A DNA stretch of 64,000 nucleotides from Oryza sativa Japonica Group (Eukaryota > Streptophyta > Magnoliopsida > Poales > Poaceae). Below are positions 30,501-42,391 of the stretch, piece by piece. How positions within the stretch are numbered: position 1 is the first letter of the stretch; each line of letters opens with the position of its first letter. The stretch lies in NCBI RefSeq assembly GCF_034140825.1, contig NC_089040.1, forward strand, positions 2,549,501 through 2,613,500, read 5' to 3'. Under the pieces are notes generated by a model. It saw nothing but the letters and a program-made list of their open reading frames with translations, ran no database searches and had not been told where the DNA came from. The translations under genes and the position numbers were made by a program.

Positions 30501-31800
30501 TCTGAAAAGGAGTCCATGTTGGGTGGTAGGGGGTGACCCACCCCTTTCAACCCAAATGATATGAGCCTACTTCAAATTAAGTAAAAGGTACTTTACCGGA
30601 GTCCTGTTTATCCAATTGTTACGTTTACGCAAAAGCGTTGAATTTATATGTTTCTAAACTGTGTCTATGTCCTAGTCAGCCAGAAACCAGCAGTTAGATA
30701 TTCCCCTTTATTTTACCAGCTACAGGATAGGTGTTCTTTGGTCATATTTGCTCGTCTACTTTACTCATGTCCATGATCAACTGTTTGTATGAGATAATCC
30801 TATTTAAAGGGCAACTTGATTAACTTGGACAAGATCCATAGCTACGTTTTGTTTCTAAATAATGAACTGACTTATTGCTCTCCATTTTTTTTTTCTGTCA
30901 ACATGGTTGTGCTCTATTGGTTTGCAGTTGCAGCCAAACTAAGGTACAGTTTGTTTATTCATCTATTCTCCTATCCTATATTACGTCCTGTAACTTCTTG
31001 AAGGTTTGGAAATTAGATACATGTATACAGCTAGGTGATTGGAATCGATTCCCAGCTTGTTTGATCCTATCTTACATTGTCCTAATTTAACCTAGGCAGC
31101 ATGACCATTCATTCCTCTCTTTGATGTAAGCCTCAGGTATTAAAAAATGCTTGAATCACACACTAAATTTTGTTAAGGTCAACATGTTGATTGATGATTG
31201 ATAGTGAGACTTTCTATATTCCAGAATAAAAAAGAACTGAAATATTAGACACTAGATAGCTAGCACATTTGGTCAATGTTGTAAGAGGTCATGGACGCCA
31301 GATCTAACCTATTTAAGACACATGGTTTCGATATACTTATGTACTAATACATATAGTCAAATACAACGTTTGGATAGTCTCCAATTGGTACCAGAGCATC
31401 AGGCTCTAACATTAAATTCAAGGACTTCCAAGTCGTACCAAACTCACATGGCTTTGCAAAGAAAATAGCCAAAATCAAATGAACCATCTCCATCACGCGC
31501 AACTAATTTGGAAGAAATTGTAACAGGAAAAGAACATATTTGAAATGGAGAAAGTACAGCATGGAAAATCATCAAACGTACAGGACGCTATAATTATTGA
31601 AAATAATGGCAGAAAGAGATGCGACAGTGACGAAACTGTATAAAAGTCCCCTGTCCAATCAGAACTCAAATTTTTTGGGCGAGATGCTTCTCTCCATTTT
31701 TCTCAATGTTTTTCACACCCAATCAGAAAACCCCATTCATGTTTAGGATTAATTACTCATACAGTTCAAAGATAGAATGCCCCATGAAATTGTCGTAGAC
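27600..31800. other. Long gene-poor, T-rich stretch
   Basis: Frames such as 28001-28465 (154 codons) have no motif. The T-rich composition is intron-like, so it could be intron or 3' sequence of a transcript starting near 27.2 kb. No conserved exon could be recognised on either strand. Confidence 0.4.
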
Positions 31801-31815
31801 TTCTTTGATGCTTTT

Positions 31816-32235
31816 TGACGGGGAATTTTTCTACTATTATAAAAAACACCGATGTCCTTCCAATTTCACTACCATCCCACGTAGAGAAAAACCACTCCAA
31901 AAATCCAATGTACCAAAAATACTGACCAACCGCGAGAAACATACGAGAGAAGTGAAAATTGAACCACGTCCCTAATTGACCAACGAGAGAATTACGTGAG
32001 AAAAAAAAATATCAAACCACGTTCCCAATATTTTATCCTATTACAACATACGGGTATAGAGAAAAAAAATCAAATCATGTTCCCTATATTTCATCCTGTT
32101 ACACTGCACGGGTATATAAGCTAAAAATGTCCCTATAAAATTGTAGAAAAAAAATTTCAAACCAAGTTCCCTATATTTCATCCTGTTACACCGCACGGGT
32201 ATATATAACGTATAGCTAAAAATGTCCCTGTTATA
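31816..32235 (+). repeat. Tandem-like repeat array, Helitron-like flavour
   Basis: Three imperfect units (about 31999-32061, 32062-32146 and 32147-32231) share AAAAAAAAT-TCAAA(C/T)CA, GTTCCC, TATTT(C/T)ATCCT and TACACxGCACGGGTATATA. A TCTACTATTATAAAAAACACCG stretch at 31831 resembles rice Helitron 5' ends, and the GCACGGGTATATAAGCTA motif resembles 3' ends. Without an alignment the class is only suggested. Confidence 0.45.
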
Positions 32236-35200
32236 GGTATCCTTTTGTCAATCATGCTTAAAATTGTGAGGTAAACAATTAGGATGAGCACTTTTCAACA
32301 TCACACTAGCAAATTATGTCATGGCAGTGACTATGACCATGCATGCGACGCAACTTGCAAATAGTTCAGTAGAAGTTTCTCTTTTTAATTGATGCGACCA
32401 TGCAGCACCAGACTTTCATAAATAGTTCCATAATTGAGAATCTGAGCTGGACAAACAGGGCTGCTTCTTTTGTTTTTTCTTTTCTGAAAGGAGGACAAAA
32501 TATAACTAATTGATCCTTGAGTTCTTGACCATTGGAAACCACTTGTGCACAGTTCAACGGAAAAGCTCAATCAATAGGGGAACAGTTGTCACATGCTAGG
32601 TGAAGACTCCCAATACTGTATAGGCCATGAAAGTTGACACAAGAATACAAAATCAAAGGACTCTGCCATGAGGGAAGTCACTTGCTTTGAAGCAACCGGT
32701 TTGAAAATGGATTAGAAACCAAATCAATCTCCAATTGGTTGCCTAGTTCTTTGCCCCGATGACAATGAGTCCATGTGGATTGCCCTGTGATTAGGCACCA
32801 CTTTGACGGTATCGTTGAAAAGCTCGGCCCCATATGCCGCCCCCATGATGATATCAATATTAAAGTTTATCATCTGATCAAACATATATTGGATCCCTTA
32901 CTCACAATTTTGTAGTTCACAAGGGGGCAATTGGAAAGGCAATATATGCAAAGTAGTCCATAGATGCAACCCCTTAAGTCTGCCCTATCCTCTGAAGAAG
33001 CATTGCTTTCTAGTTTCTACTCTGAATAATATCCTACTATAAATGTACCATGGGATTGCATGTTGTGCAGCCAACAAGAGCACAGCTAATCTCCTTAATT
33101 AGCATAAAATGGATGGATGGATGCATGAATGGCACATAAGCATGACATAAGCTGGGCGTCAAGTTGAAGGTTCCTTCTGATCATTGCAACTATAAATTAA
33201 TTAACAGGACACACGTACTTTCAGTCTTCTCATTGTACTCGTGTGTCTTCGATCTAACTACCCTTTGTGTGCCCTACTTGTCAATCCTCTTGGCTACCTA
33301 AGCCAAACATTTTTTTTCTTGGGATCATGAAAACTATGTTAGCTACTACGTGATCCTGGTGCATATTTTCTGATATAATGGCCACCAATGTCACTACGTA
33401 TGTCAAGATTAACCGACTGTTTCTCTAATGGCTATCACCGAAGCCATCTGACTTCGTATCTGTCTACACAATGTTGCTTCCATTTCAGACCATGTGAATT
33501 CCGAGAAAGAGAGGAAGCTTGCAAGCTGAAGTTGCAATTGCTGCATCTGAAGTTATGAACAAAAGAATTAATTCTTTAGCTAGTACTAATTCTTCCTGCA
33601 TGCATGAGTCTCATGCTTAGCTTGTGTCAATTATTCAGAACAGCTAAACTTTCAGAACTACATATATCTTTTGCATCATGTGGTATAATTAACAAAAATA
33701 TACAGCCTTAAAGTGTGAAAATACTGATAGGTACTCGATGAAGTCAACTAATACATACATAACGTAAATTATAAATAAACAACTAGCAATAGTCAACTTG
33801 AAGGATGAACCTGCAATGGGTTGAATATGGTAACTGCACTGTACCAATATGATCAGTACTCGAAATCTACAGGTCGTATGTTGCAAATTGTAAAAGCTAA
33901 CCAGCTTGTTTACTTCTCAACTTAGATAAATTAATTTGAGTTGACTTCTGATTCATGCATGATCATATGAATACAGATCAGAATCAGAAATAGGCGAACA
34001 ACGCATGCATAAATGCAGCTTACGACACTTTTAGTTTTGTAATTTCAACAGGGCCTAAATTCTGACAGTTAGCAAATTATTTTCTCTTCAAAGTCAAATG
34101 ATCATGAGTTTACATATGTGACGACGAGATAGATCATGGGCTAGAAAAATAAGCAACTGAAAATGACACACAGGCTGTAACAAAAGATTCATTCAATGGA
34201 TGAACTACATTAGTGAATAATTCCACGTGTTAATTAAAAGGCTGAAGACAAATCAAACTTGATGAGGCAAATTAACACTAGCACTGTTCAGTTGGAAACC
34301 GGACTGGTTTTTAAAAATCCTGGTTCTAGGCTTCTAGCAATTCTTGAACTGCTTCAGATTTCAAACTCAGCCAAAACTGTACCATGTTACCTAACACAAG
34401 TGTGCAAAGTCAGGCAGGCCGGCCTGCACACCAATTCAAAAGAAAAACTTGAACGGCACCTGATGCAGTACCTAATTACCTAAACTTGATGCTGGGAAGA
34501 ACAAGTTACCTAGGTGGCAATGCCCGTTATATAGACAATGTGGAACAAATCTACTCTTATCTGCGATATATGAGCTAACTATGAAGTTCCAAAATGGAGC
34601 AGGCACAGAGAAAATGAATTTACTCTTTATCTTGCCATAGTTATTTTTTAAAAAAAAGAAAAAAACATAGAGAGGGGGGAAAGGAAAGAGAAGGCCAGCG
34701 CCAACTAATACTGAACACATTTATACAATATAAAACTCTGTTACAGATGCAAGTAGAGAACCATGCATGCAGCACTAATTAGGCAATGGCTAATGGAGAT
34801 TTCAACGCATTGGGATCTAAAAACAACAGAGAGAACAACTCCATGAACTATACATACCTTTAAAAGGGTACCAATGAGATCATCATAAGAGGCAGTCTGA
34901 ATCTCGAAGACCACCCCCACCAGCAGAACCCACTCGGTAATCTAGATAAATGGTACAGCTAACTTTGGATCACAGTACCTATAAACTGCTCTAAATTTCC
35001 ATGAAATAGTTATGATTAAGGTCAATGGTCATGCATTTTATTAGTGTGCTGATTTGTTGATTTCCATAGAATACCATACAAGTGGTCCACTGATAAACCT
35101 TGGATCTAGGAGATATAATCTAGTCATAGTCCAAGCTTTGCAGGCAGAGCCCAGTTCTTAATGATAGATCTAGCTAACAAGAGAATATTAGTTTTCTTGA

Positions 35201-36358
35201 GCAAAAGAAACGTTTCTGTAAGATGCCTGTGTCCTAGATTTTTGTATTTCTGGTTAGTGGTGTTTCTGAATATTATCCATTTTCACGGACATGAGTTGCT
35301 ATATACAACCCCAGACGAAATCTTGAATCGACATCGAAAGTATGCTGGATTTGCCAGTCTGCTTCTCTGCCAAGCAATCTCACTTGCCAAATTTGTGCTG
35401 AAATTCGATGTTGACATATTTGGTTCGTCTGAGCACACCAGACTGTTTGGTTACAACTCGAAACGGCACCTACTGTCTATACTCAATTCACATTTCCAGA
35501 CCAATTAGTTGCCTGGTCCAAAAACACCATACGTATTCTTTGTTTTCAAAGAATCAATCAAACTATATATACAGATTGAATAAGGAGTGATCATGATGTG
35601 GCATTCAATTTCAAAGTCTTGGAATATTGCTAGTCGACATATATGATCAAGTCTAGATACTACTCTAGGAACTTATAGTATCATGCATGCATGTTACTAT
35701 AGCCCGTTGAATGAAGTGGAGTTTGCACTCAAGATAAATTCTTACTTATGAGAGAGACGCATGTGGTCCTCTACTCTCACCAATCAATTCGGATAAAATT
35801 AAGATGTGTGTGGTCCTCTAATTTACCAATACGGACAAGCTGTCATTGATCTAACTCAGACATGAGAACCAGAATTTGTTAGCAAATTTCCCCAATTTTT
35901 CTGAAAACTAGCTAGCTAGCATGTCATCAGAATGTGAATGTTCATTAAATTGGCCAGTCATGGTGTGCAAGCATTTTTCCTAAAATATTATACTAGTACT
36001 CGAGCTGCCCCTCCATCTTTATCAGGGGACTATGATCATCATACAAGGACCTAGCTATCGTCCTAAAGTCCAGCTGAAATTTCAAAATCAATCAATTACT
36101 TGAACACATGGTCCTATAATAGTCGGCCATGGCAAAGACTTGCAGGAAGCTTCGTACGGACATTAACGGTGGACGTGCTATTAGATCATATTCCGGCCAG
36201 ACGTACGCAGTCTGGACACACATCTTAGAATCAGCCCTTCAACAAAACAGCAACATGTTACACACGTTGAAATCCACATAAATCTCAGTCGCCTGTGCTC
36301 TTTTTTTTTTCCTCTCCACACAAGTCACCCAAGAGTGCGGCCGTGTTTGACATTTAGG
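32236..36358. other. Intergenic DNA upstream of the WRKY gene
   Basis: AT-rich sequence with no frame that carries a recognisable domain. Small MITE-like or LTR-derived scraps may be present, but I find no paired ends. The last kilobase is the distal WRKY promoter. Confidence 0.5.
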
Positions 36359-36404
36359 ATGCTGACCGCCTAACATAGGTAAGCACAAGGTTACAACTTA
36401 ATTT

Positions 36405-36458
36405 ATGCAAAAGTCCAAAGAGGAGACGGAAGAGGACATGGCTTGCCTTTATAATTAA
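36405..36458 (+). promoter_or_regulatory. Candidate 17-codon upstream ORF in the WRKY leader
   Basis: ATG-CAA-AAG ... TAT-AAT-TAA encodes MQKSKEETEEDMACLYN and closes 116 bp before the main start. A still shorter ATG-CTG-ACC-GCC-TAA lies at about 36359. If the leader starts upstream, these could lower translation of the main frame. The transcription start is unknown. Confidence 0.4.
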
Positions 36459-36548
36459 GCCATAATACTGGTGCAGGAACAAAAGGAAGAAGAGAAGGAG
36501 CTGAAGGCAGACAAGAACTTGAGAAGAAGAGGAGAGGTAGCTGTGCTG

Positions 36549-36650
36549 CTCAAAGCAGCTAGCTTCTCAGTACATGAAAGAGGAGATGATCAAGGGAGAC
36601 TCAAAGCAGCTAGCTTCTATGTACATGAAAGAGGAGATGATCAAGGGAGA
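36549..36650 (+). repeat. 51-bp tandem duplication spanning the WRKY start
   Basis: Two copies of a 51-bp unit beginning CTCAAAGCAGCTAGC (36549-36599 and 36600-36650). Fifty-one is 17 codons, so the frame is kept. The chosen initiator ATG lies in the first copy, and its match in the second copy is an internal Met. Confidence 0.92.
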
Positions 36651-39600
36651 GAGGCAGCTTGGAACCCATGAAGATCGGTTAAAAGACGAGGTATGGATCT
36701 CTTTTCTATCTGAACTATATATGTATTTCTTATCTTTCTAGAAAAGGTTACGCTTCCTTTATCTAAAAATAAACTTCTAACCTTTCTTCCAAAAGTTGGA
36801 TCATTTATTTGGGTAAGTACAACTAGGACTAGTAGAGTTTTCTCTTCAGGGTTCTTGTTCTTAGTTCGTGGAATAGGGATTTTTTTTTTCAGAGATGCAG
36901 TTCTTTGGTCCAAATTAATCAGGTTTCATCGATTTTTCCTTTTTTGAAATGCGGTGTTCATCAATTTCTTAAAAAAATTGAGAACCACTGGTTCTTATGC
37001 GTACATAGATAGCACTGATAAATCATGGATAATATATATATGAACTGGAAGGAAAGTTAATTTATAGATTCTCTGTAGCTAGCCTGAATATATTTGTGTA
37101 TTGTCTTGATCTCTACTGATATATAGTATCTTCAATTCTATGATATATTGCAGGTTATAAAAGATGGCGATAAAATTTCAGATGGCAATTTTTTCAAGTC
37201 CTTGCAAAACATATCAAGCACAAAGGAGGAGGTACCTCTACTCTGACCCACCCATCAATTCATTAATCAATTTCTACCATTTTCTCTGCCTCTTTTTACT
37301 TCATAATTAAGAAGCAGCAGTGTAAACTTTAACGTCTAATTTTCTTGTCCTAAAATTACTCATTGGAATTGTCATAAAACCAACTAGTTTCTTTAAGTTC
37401 ATACACACACTTTACCTTTTCTTCTAGACTATTCTTACCATCAGTTTATTTTTCTAGGTGTGTTCACCAGGCCCAATAGAAAGATCATGTATGGACTCAT
37501 CATTGCTAAACATGAAAGCTCAAAATAAGGTCAGGATGCATAGCATGCATCATAGTTATACCAATGTCTTTTTCTATCAACCTAGCTATGTCGTTCACAA
37601 GACAAGTGACCATTATCATATGTAATTGTTTCAAATATGGCTAATACATTTTGTTGCACTATTATGGCTTCAGGGTCAGGATGATAAGCTTGAATCAACA
37701 AGGGCAGAAATGGGTGAAGTACGAGAAGAGAACGAGAGGCTCAAGACGTTGCTGTCGCGCATCTCACACGACTATAGATCTCTTCAGACGCACTTCTATG
37801 ACGTTCTTCAGCAAGGCCGAGCTAAGAAGCTCCCAGACTCTCCGGCCACCGACATCGAGGAGCCTGAACTCGTCTCTCTGAGACTTGGAACGAGCACGAG
37901 CAAATGCAAGAAGGAAGACAAGAGTACCACCAGTAGCGAAGTCAAAGGGAGTACTGAAGATTTTCTGAAGATCAAAGGAGGTCTCTCTCTTGGATTATCA
38001 GACTGCAGAGTTGATGCTAATAACAGTGAGAAGGTACAGCCGGATGTGATGACGTTGAGCCCTGAAGGCAGCTTTGAGGATGCTAGGGATGACACCGCAG
38101 AGACCACAGAGCAATGGCCACCAAGCAAAATGCTGAAGAATTTGAGGAGCGTCGGCGCGGAAGCCGAGGATGACATAGCTCCTCAGCCACAGGTCAAGAA
38201 GGCTAGGGTTTCAGTGAGAGCGAGATGTGATGCGCCAACGGTACGAGAATAATTGTATATACAGCTAGTATAAGTATTTATGTTGGAAAATGTTCTCTCT
38301 TGCTAAATTCTAATAGAATATGCTAAGGTAATGGTAAAATAAACGAGATATGATGGAAAAATTTGTGATTAAATTTGTATGGTTGTGCAGATGAATGATG
38401 GATGCCAGTGGAGAAAGTATGGGCAGAAGATTGCGAAGGGGAACCCGTGCCCGCGCGCCTACTACCGGTGCACCGTGGCAGCAGGATGCCCAGTCAGGAA
38501 GCAGGTATATATAATGCATTATGTACCATCTATAATAAATCAAACCATAATGATCAAATCAACTTGGCATATGTCTTTAAAGCTACAGTGGTACGCATCT
38601 TTCTGTTCAACATTGCAACTCCTTTTAAATTCACTCACCGAAAAAATTGACTTGCGGGAAAGGAATGGATTGAATCCAAGTTCCCAAACTAACAAAGAGA
38701 CTACACCCAATGGGATAGATCAGCACATATGTAGGTCTGGGCACAGTAGTTGAACCAAATTACATTCAGTTTGAACCATATTTGATTGGTAGAAATGGAC
38801 CAACTAACAATTAACAAGTCATGAGTCCTGATGGTCTCAATTTCCGAATCAAATCCAACTATTGGTTTCAGAGTACTCTGTTTATCCACCACCGAATTTT
38901 GCCAATTGGTAGTACACGAGCTAATTAAGTTATTAATCGCTTGAGTATTACGAATTCACCCCATAAATATGATCCAAGCCACCAAATTGGTCCAAAAAAT
39001 CCGCTAGATCAAGTAATCGAGCACTAGGCTAAAAGCAACCAGACATTAGAAACCAGGAGAGCACAAGCGAATGGGGGATCGGAGCCTGACCTGATTGGTG
39101 GAGGGAGAGACGCCCGCATGGGGGATTTGGGATCCAGAGTTAGGGCGAAGCCTGAACTGCTACGCCTACGCGCCGCCGCGCACTCCGGCGAGGCTGACGC
39201 AGCGAGGCGCCACCACTCCATGCCGTGGAGGAGGAGAGGTGTTGATCGCCGGCCGCCGGTGGCGCCTCGAGGTAGGGTTCGCTCCCTCCGCCGCCCCGCC
39301 ATTTCCGCCTTTCCCGGCGGCGGCGCGCGCAAGCGGCCGGGTTTTTCATTGGTCGAATCAAACTGGTTTGGCCCAACCGTACAGATTAGGTTACTGGGCT
39401 TTCTTTGATAACTTGGTGGGCCCTTATATAGGTGCCTTTCAAATTTCTCTCTTGCAAATAGTCCCAATTTTTTTAGTGGGGTGAGTAGCTAATTTAGTCC
39501 CTCAAGTTTCAGCGAAGGCTTAATTTGGTCCTTCACGTTTCATTTTGTCCACATAGGTCCTTCAAATATTTGTTTTGGCTTGAAATCATCCTTGGGTCCA

Positions 39601-41815
39601 CTTAATATGCCATATGCTATTTCTAGTCAATATTTCTATTCGAAAATATTCTTTTTTTCCCTTAATTTGTATACATCTATATACTATAAAAGAGAAAGTC
39701 AACATGAATAAACAACATTACAGATGTACTTCCCATTATTTCAACATGTGCACATGAAACTTAAGCAATTGCTATCGTATACATTTGTTAGTACATATTT
39801 TTTTTTGTTTTACATAATATACTATGTATTATCTATAAAAAATTCAAGCATGCAATTTTTCTCTTATATATGTGAATGATGAGGGGTATAAGTGTCATTT
39901 ATGAAGAGAGTTGTTGGTTCAAGGATAAGTTTGAACTAAAATGAAAACTTGAAGGACTAATATGGATAGATTGAAACATCAAGCACTAAACTGAGCCTTG
40001 GATGAAACTTGGAGGACCACTTTGGCTATTCACCCTTTTTAGTGATAAGTTTTTTTAAAAGGAAATTAGTGACAAGCTTCAGTAAGATACCCCGAAAGTC
40101 TGAAACCGTTTAAATTTGAACATGTAAACAAATCTCAAGCCAATCTGTCCACCAATTACTTAAATGAGTAAATTTCACTTTGGTTACCATTTAACCAATA
40201 TTTTCACTTTAAATCAGGTACTTTTACCTTTGTGACACTTTGGACCACCCTCAATTTTGTTTTATTCATTTACATTCAACTTGGCATATCCCAAAGAAAT
40301 GGTCTCACATATAGCTATGGGAGTTCATTGACAAGTAGTGCCGATGTATTTGAGATTGTTCATATGCTTGAGGAGATAGTCGGGTGGTCCAAATTGAAAC
40401 GAATGCAAGTTTACCCGGTCTAAAATAAAAGGATTGATCAAAAGCTAATAAAAAAAACATCGGTGCCAACGATGCATGCTGCAGCAAAAGTCGACAACTT
40501 TTACTATAGTCTATACTATAGCTTCAAAAAATATATAGTTTGGACTAGCCAAAAAAGAACATTACATACACGTTTTCAATAAGCAATTGAGTGGGGGTAA
40601 GGATTTACTATTGGTCTTCATGTGTTTGAGTATATGTTAATGGAGCACATTCGTGAGAGTGTGAGTATGGTGCGCACGTATGGTGGTGTGTGAGTGCACT
40701 TGAGTTTTCCATGTAATCGCTAAAAGAAAAATAGTAAAGTGGAACAATTATCAAAGCTGCCTTTAGATTTTGAGTTGTTGCACATTTACTTGTAAAAGTT
40801 CAATACAAATACTCGTGAAACTTTCTTGAAAAATTTTGAGAAATTGTTTGGTGCTCACCATGCACGTTTTTTGCAGGTGCAGCGATGCGCGGATGACATG
40901 TCCATCCTCATCACCACCTACGAGGGCACGCACAACCACCCGCTCTCCGTCTCCGCCACCGCCATGGCCTCCACCACCTCCGCCGCCGCCTCCATGCTCA
41001 TCTCCGGCTCCTCCTCCACCTCTCTCGCCGCCTACCCCGCCGCCGCCGCGTCGCCGGCCCTCGCATTCGACGCCTCCTCCAAGCCGCCCCTCATCGGCGG
41101 CCGCCCGTTCTTCCTCCCGACCGCCGCCGCCGCCGCCATCACCTCCACCCCTTCCTACCCCACCATCACCCTCGACCTCACCTCGCCGGCCGCCGCCGCC
41201 ACCTCCTCCCACGCCGCCTTCTCCCTCAGTAACAGGTTCTCGCACACCAGGTACCCTTCCACCGGCTTCACCTTCTCCGGCTCCGGCCCGAGTAGCGCGC
41301 CATGGCCGGGGTACTTGAGCTACGGGGCGTCGCTATCCGCTCACCCGTACAACGCCGGCGGCGGCAAGAGCTCGTCGTCGTTCGAGGCTGCGCTGAGCAG
41401 CATCAACGGAAGCAGGCAGCAGGGCGGCGGCGGCGGTGGCGGCTCGGCGCCGCCGCTCTACCAGATGCAGCAGAAGGCGGCGGCGGCGGCGCCGCCGCCG
41501 CCGAGCGTGATCACCGACACGATCGCGAAGGCGATCACGGCGGACCCGAGCTTCCACACGGCGCTGGCGGCCGCCATCACGTCGTACGTCGGCAAGAAGG
41601 GCTCGCCGCCGGCGTCGGGAGGAGAGGACAGCAAGGTCGGGCTCAAGTGGGGGGAGCACCTCGGGCTCGGGCTGACCCACTCGTCGCTGTCGACGGCGGC
41701 GGCGGCGGCGGCGAGCTCGAGCAGCCAGATGTTCTTGCAGCCATCGCTGGGGTTATCAGGATCGACGACGAGTGCGTCGACGTCTCCTGTGGCGAACAGA
41801 GAGCAAGCACATTAA
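36574..41815 (+). CDS. WRKY73: WRKY transcription factor, group IIb, six exons
   Basis: Exons 36574-36690, 37154-37231, 37458-37529, 37674-38240, 38391-38504 and 40877-41815 give about 628 residues, all phase-0 joins. Group IIb WRKYs are nuclear regulators that bind W-boxes, often in defence and stress responses. A heptad-like coil (about 91-135: [18 protein letters not shown]) is the IIb leucine zipper. Basic [13 protein letters not shown] precedes the WRKY domain (about 279-340): [20 protein letters not shown], then a C-X5-C...HNH zinc finger. The last intron falls at the VQR position inside the finger, which is diagnostic for groups IIa/IIb. The C-terminal half is Ala/Ser/Gly-rich, with a conserved-looking [20 protein letters not shown] segment. 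The start is the first ATG after an in-frame stop at 36538. The symbol is from memory of chromosome 6 WRKY genes and should be treated as tentative. Confidence 0.93.
39010..39469 (-). other. GC-rich insertion-like block inside WRKY intron 5
   Basis: A GC-rich island within an AT-rich 2.4-kb intron. Minus-strand frames (39024-39467) start with sequence that could be a captured 5' exon, but no domain is recognisable and no terminal repeats were found. It abuts the Mutator-like MITE that follows. Confidence 0.4.
39479..40035. mobile_element. Mutator-like MITE, 557 bp, with perfect 9-bp target duplication
   Basis: Ends GGGTGAGTAGCTAATTTAGTCC and inverted GGGTGAATAGCCAAAGTGGTCC, with CCTCAAGTTTCA-like subterminal sequence. 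The 9-bp duplication TTTTTAGTG is exact at 39470-39478 and 40036-40044, the size expected for Mutator-like elements. It lies in the last WRKY intron, which separates the two halves of the zinc finger. No coding capacity is seen. Confidence 0.93.
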
Positions 41816-42391
41816 TTAATTAGCTGAAGATATACATATACTTATGCTCATCATTTGAATCCATTGGAACATTTTTGGGATTTGATCACAATTTGGTGTA
41901 GATATGCAGGGGCAATATATACTTGTGTCACAATGTTGATTAGTGTGTGTCATAAGAGGGAATCATCTTGACTATATAGGATACAGGAATTGTTTTGATT
42001 AACTGTAAACAACATGTAATTGTGTTTTCCTCCCCTCCCTTTTTTTTGAGTTAGCCAAAGATGAATGAACATATGATACATGGACAAATAAGTGACTCAG
42101 AAAGTACAATTCAGATCTTCATTATTTGCAGAAACAGAAGGATATGTAACTATCTACAGAAATGTTATATAGGAGCTAACATTGTTTAGGATCATTCATA
42201 GATGCAGGAATCTACAATACAATCGTGCAAGTACACATCTTGGTAGCTTGTACACGTCCTGCAACGTGAACTAGACATCGCTTGCTAGTAGACAGTAGCA
42301 GCTAGTAACCCATGGAGTTGCAGATTAACAGCATCGCTGATGATGTGGATCATGGCCAAAAAGATTCTCATCAACGGCTTGGTTGAGACTT
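41816..42391. other. Convergent 3' region of the WRKY and DUF1995 genes
   Basis: Only 576 bp separate the two stop codons, which face each other, so both 3' UTRs must lie here and may overlap. No other gene is visible. Confidence 0.6.

Noticed and set aside
31380-31410. TTGGTACCAGAGC, similar to a tRNA-Met primer-binding site of retrotransposons
   Set aside because: A single short match with no LTR or polypurine partner nearby; too weak to call an element.
36471-36671. 66-codon frame over the WRKY first exon
   Set aside because: It lacks an ATG start and is out of frame with the downstream WRKY exons; the ATG at 36574 joins them in frame.
40763-41245. 160-codon Gly-rich minus frame opposite the WRKY last exon
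   Set aside because: Shadow of the Ala/Ser/Pro-rich C-terminal coding sequence.
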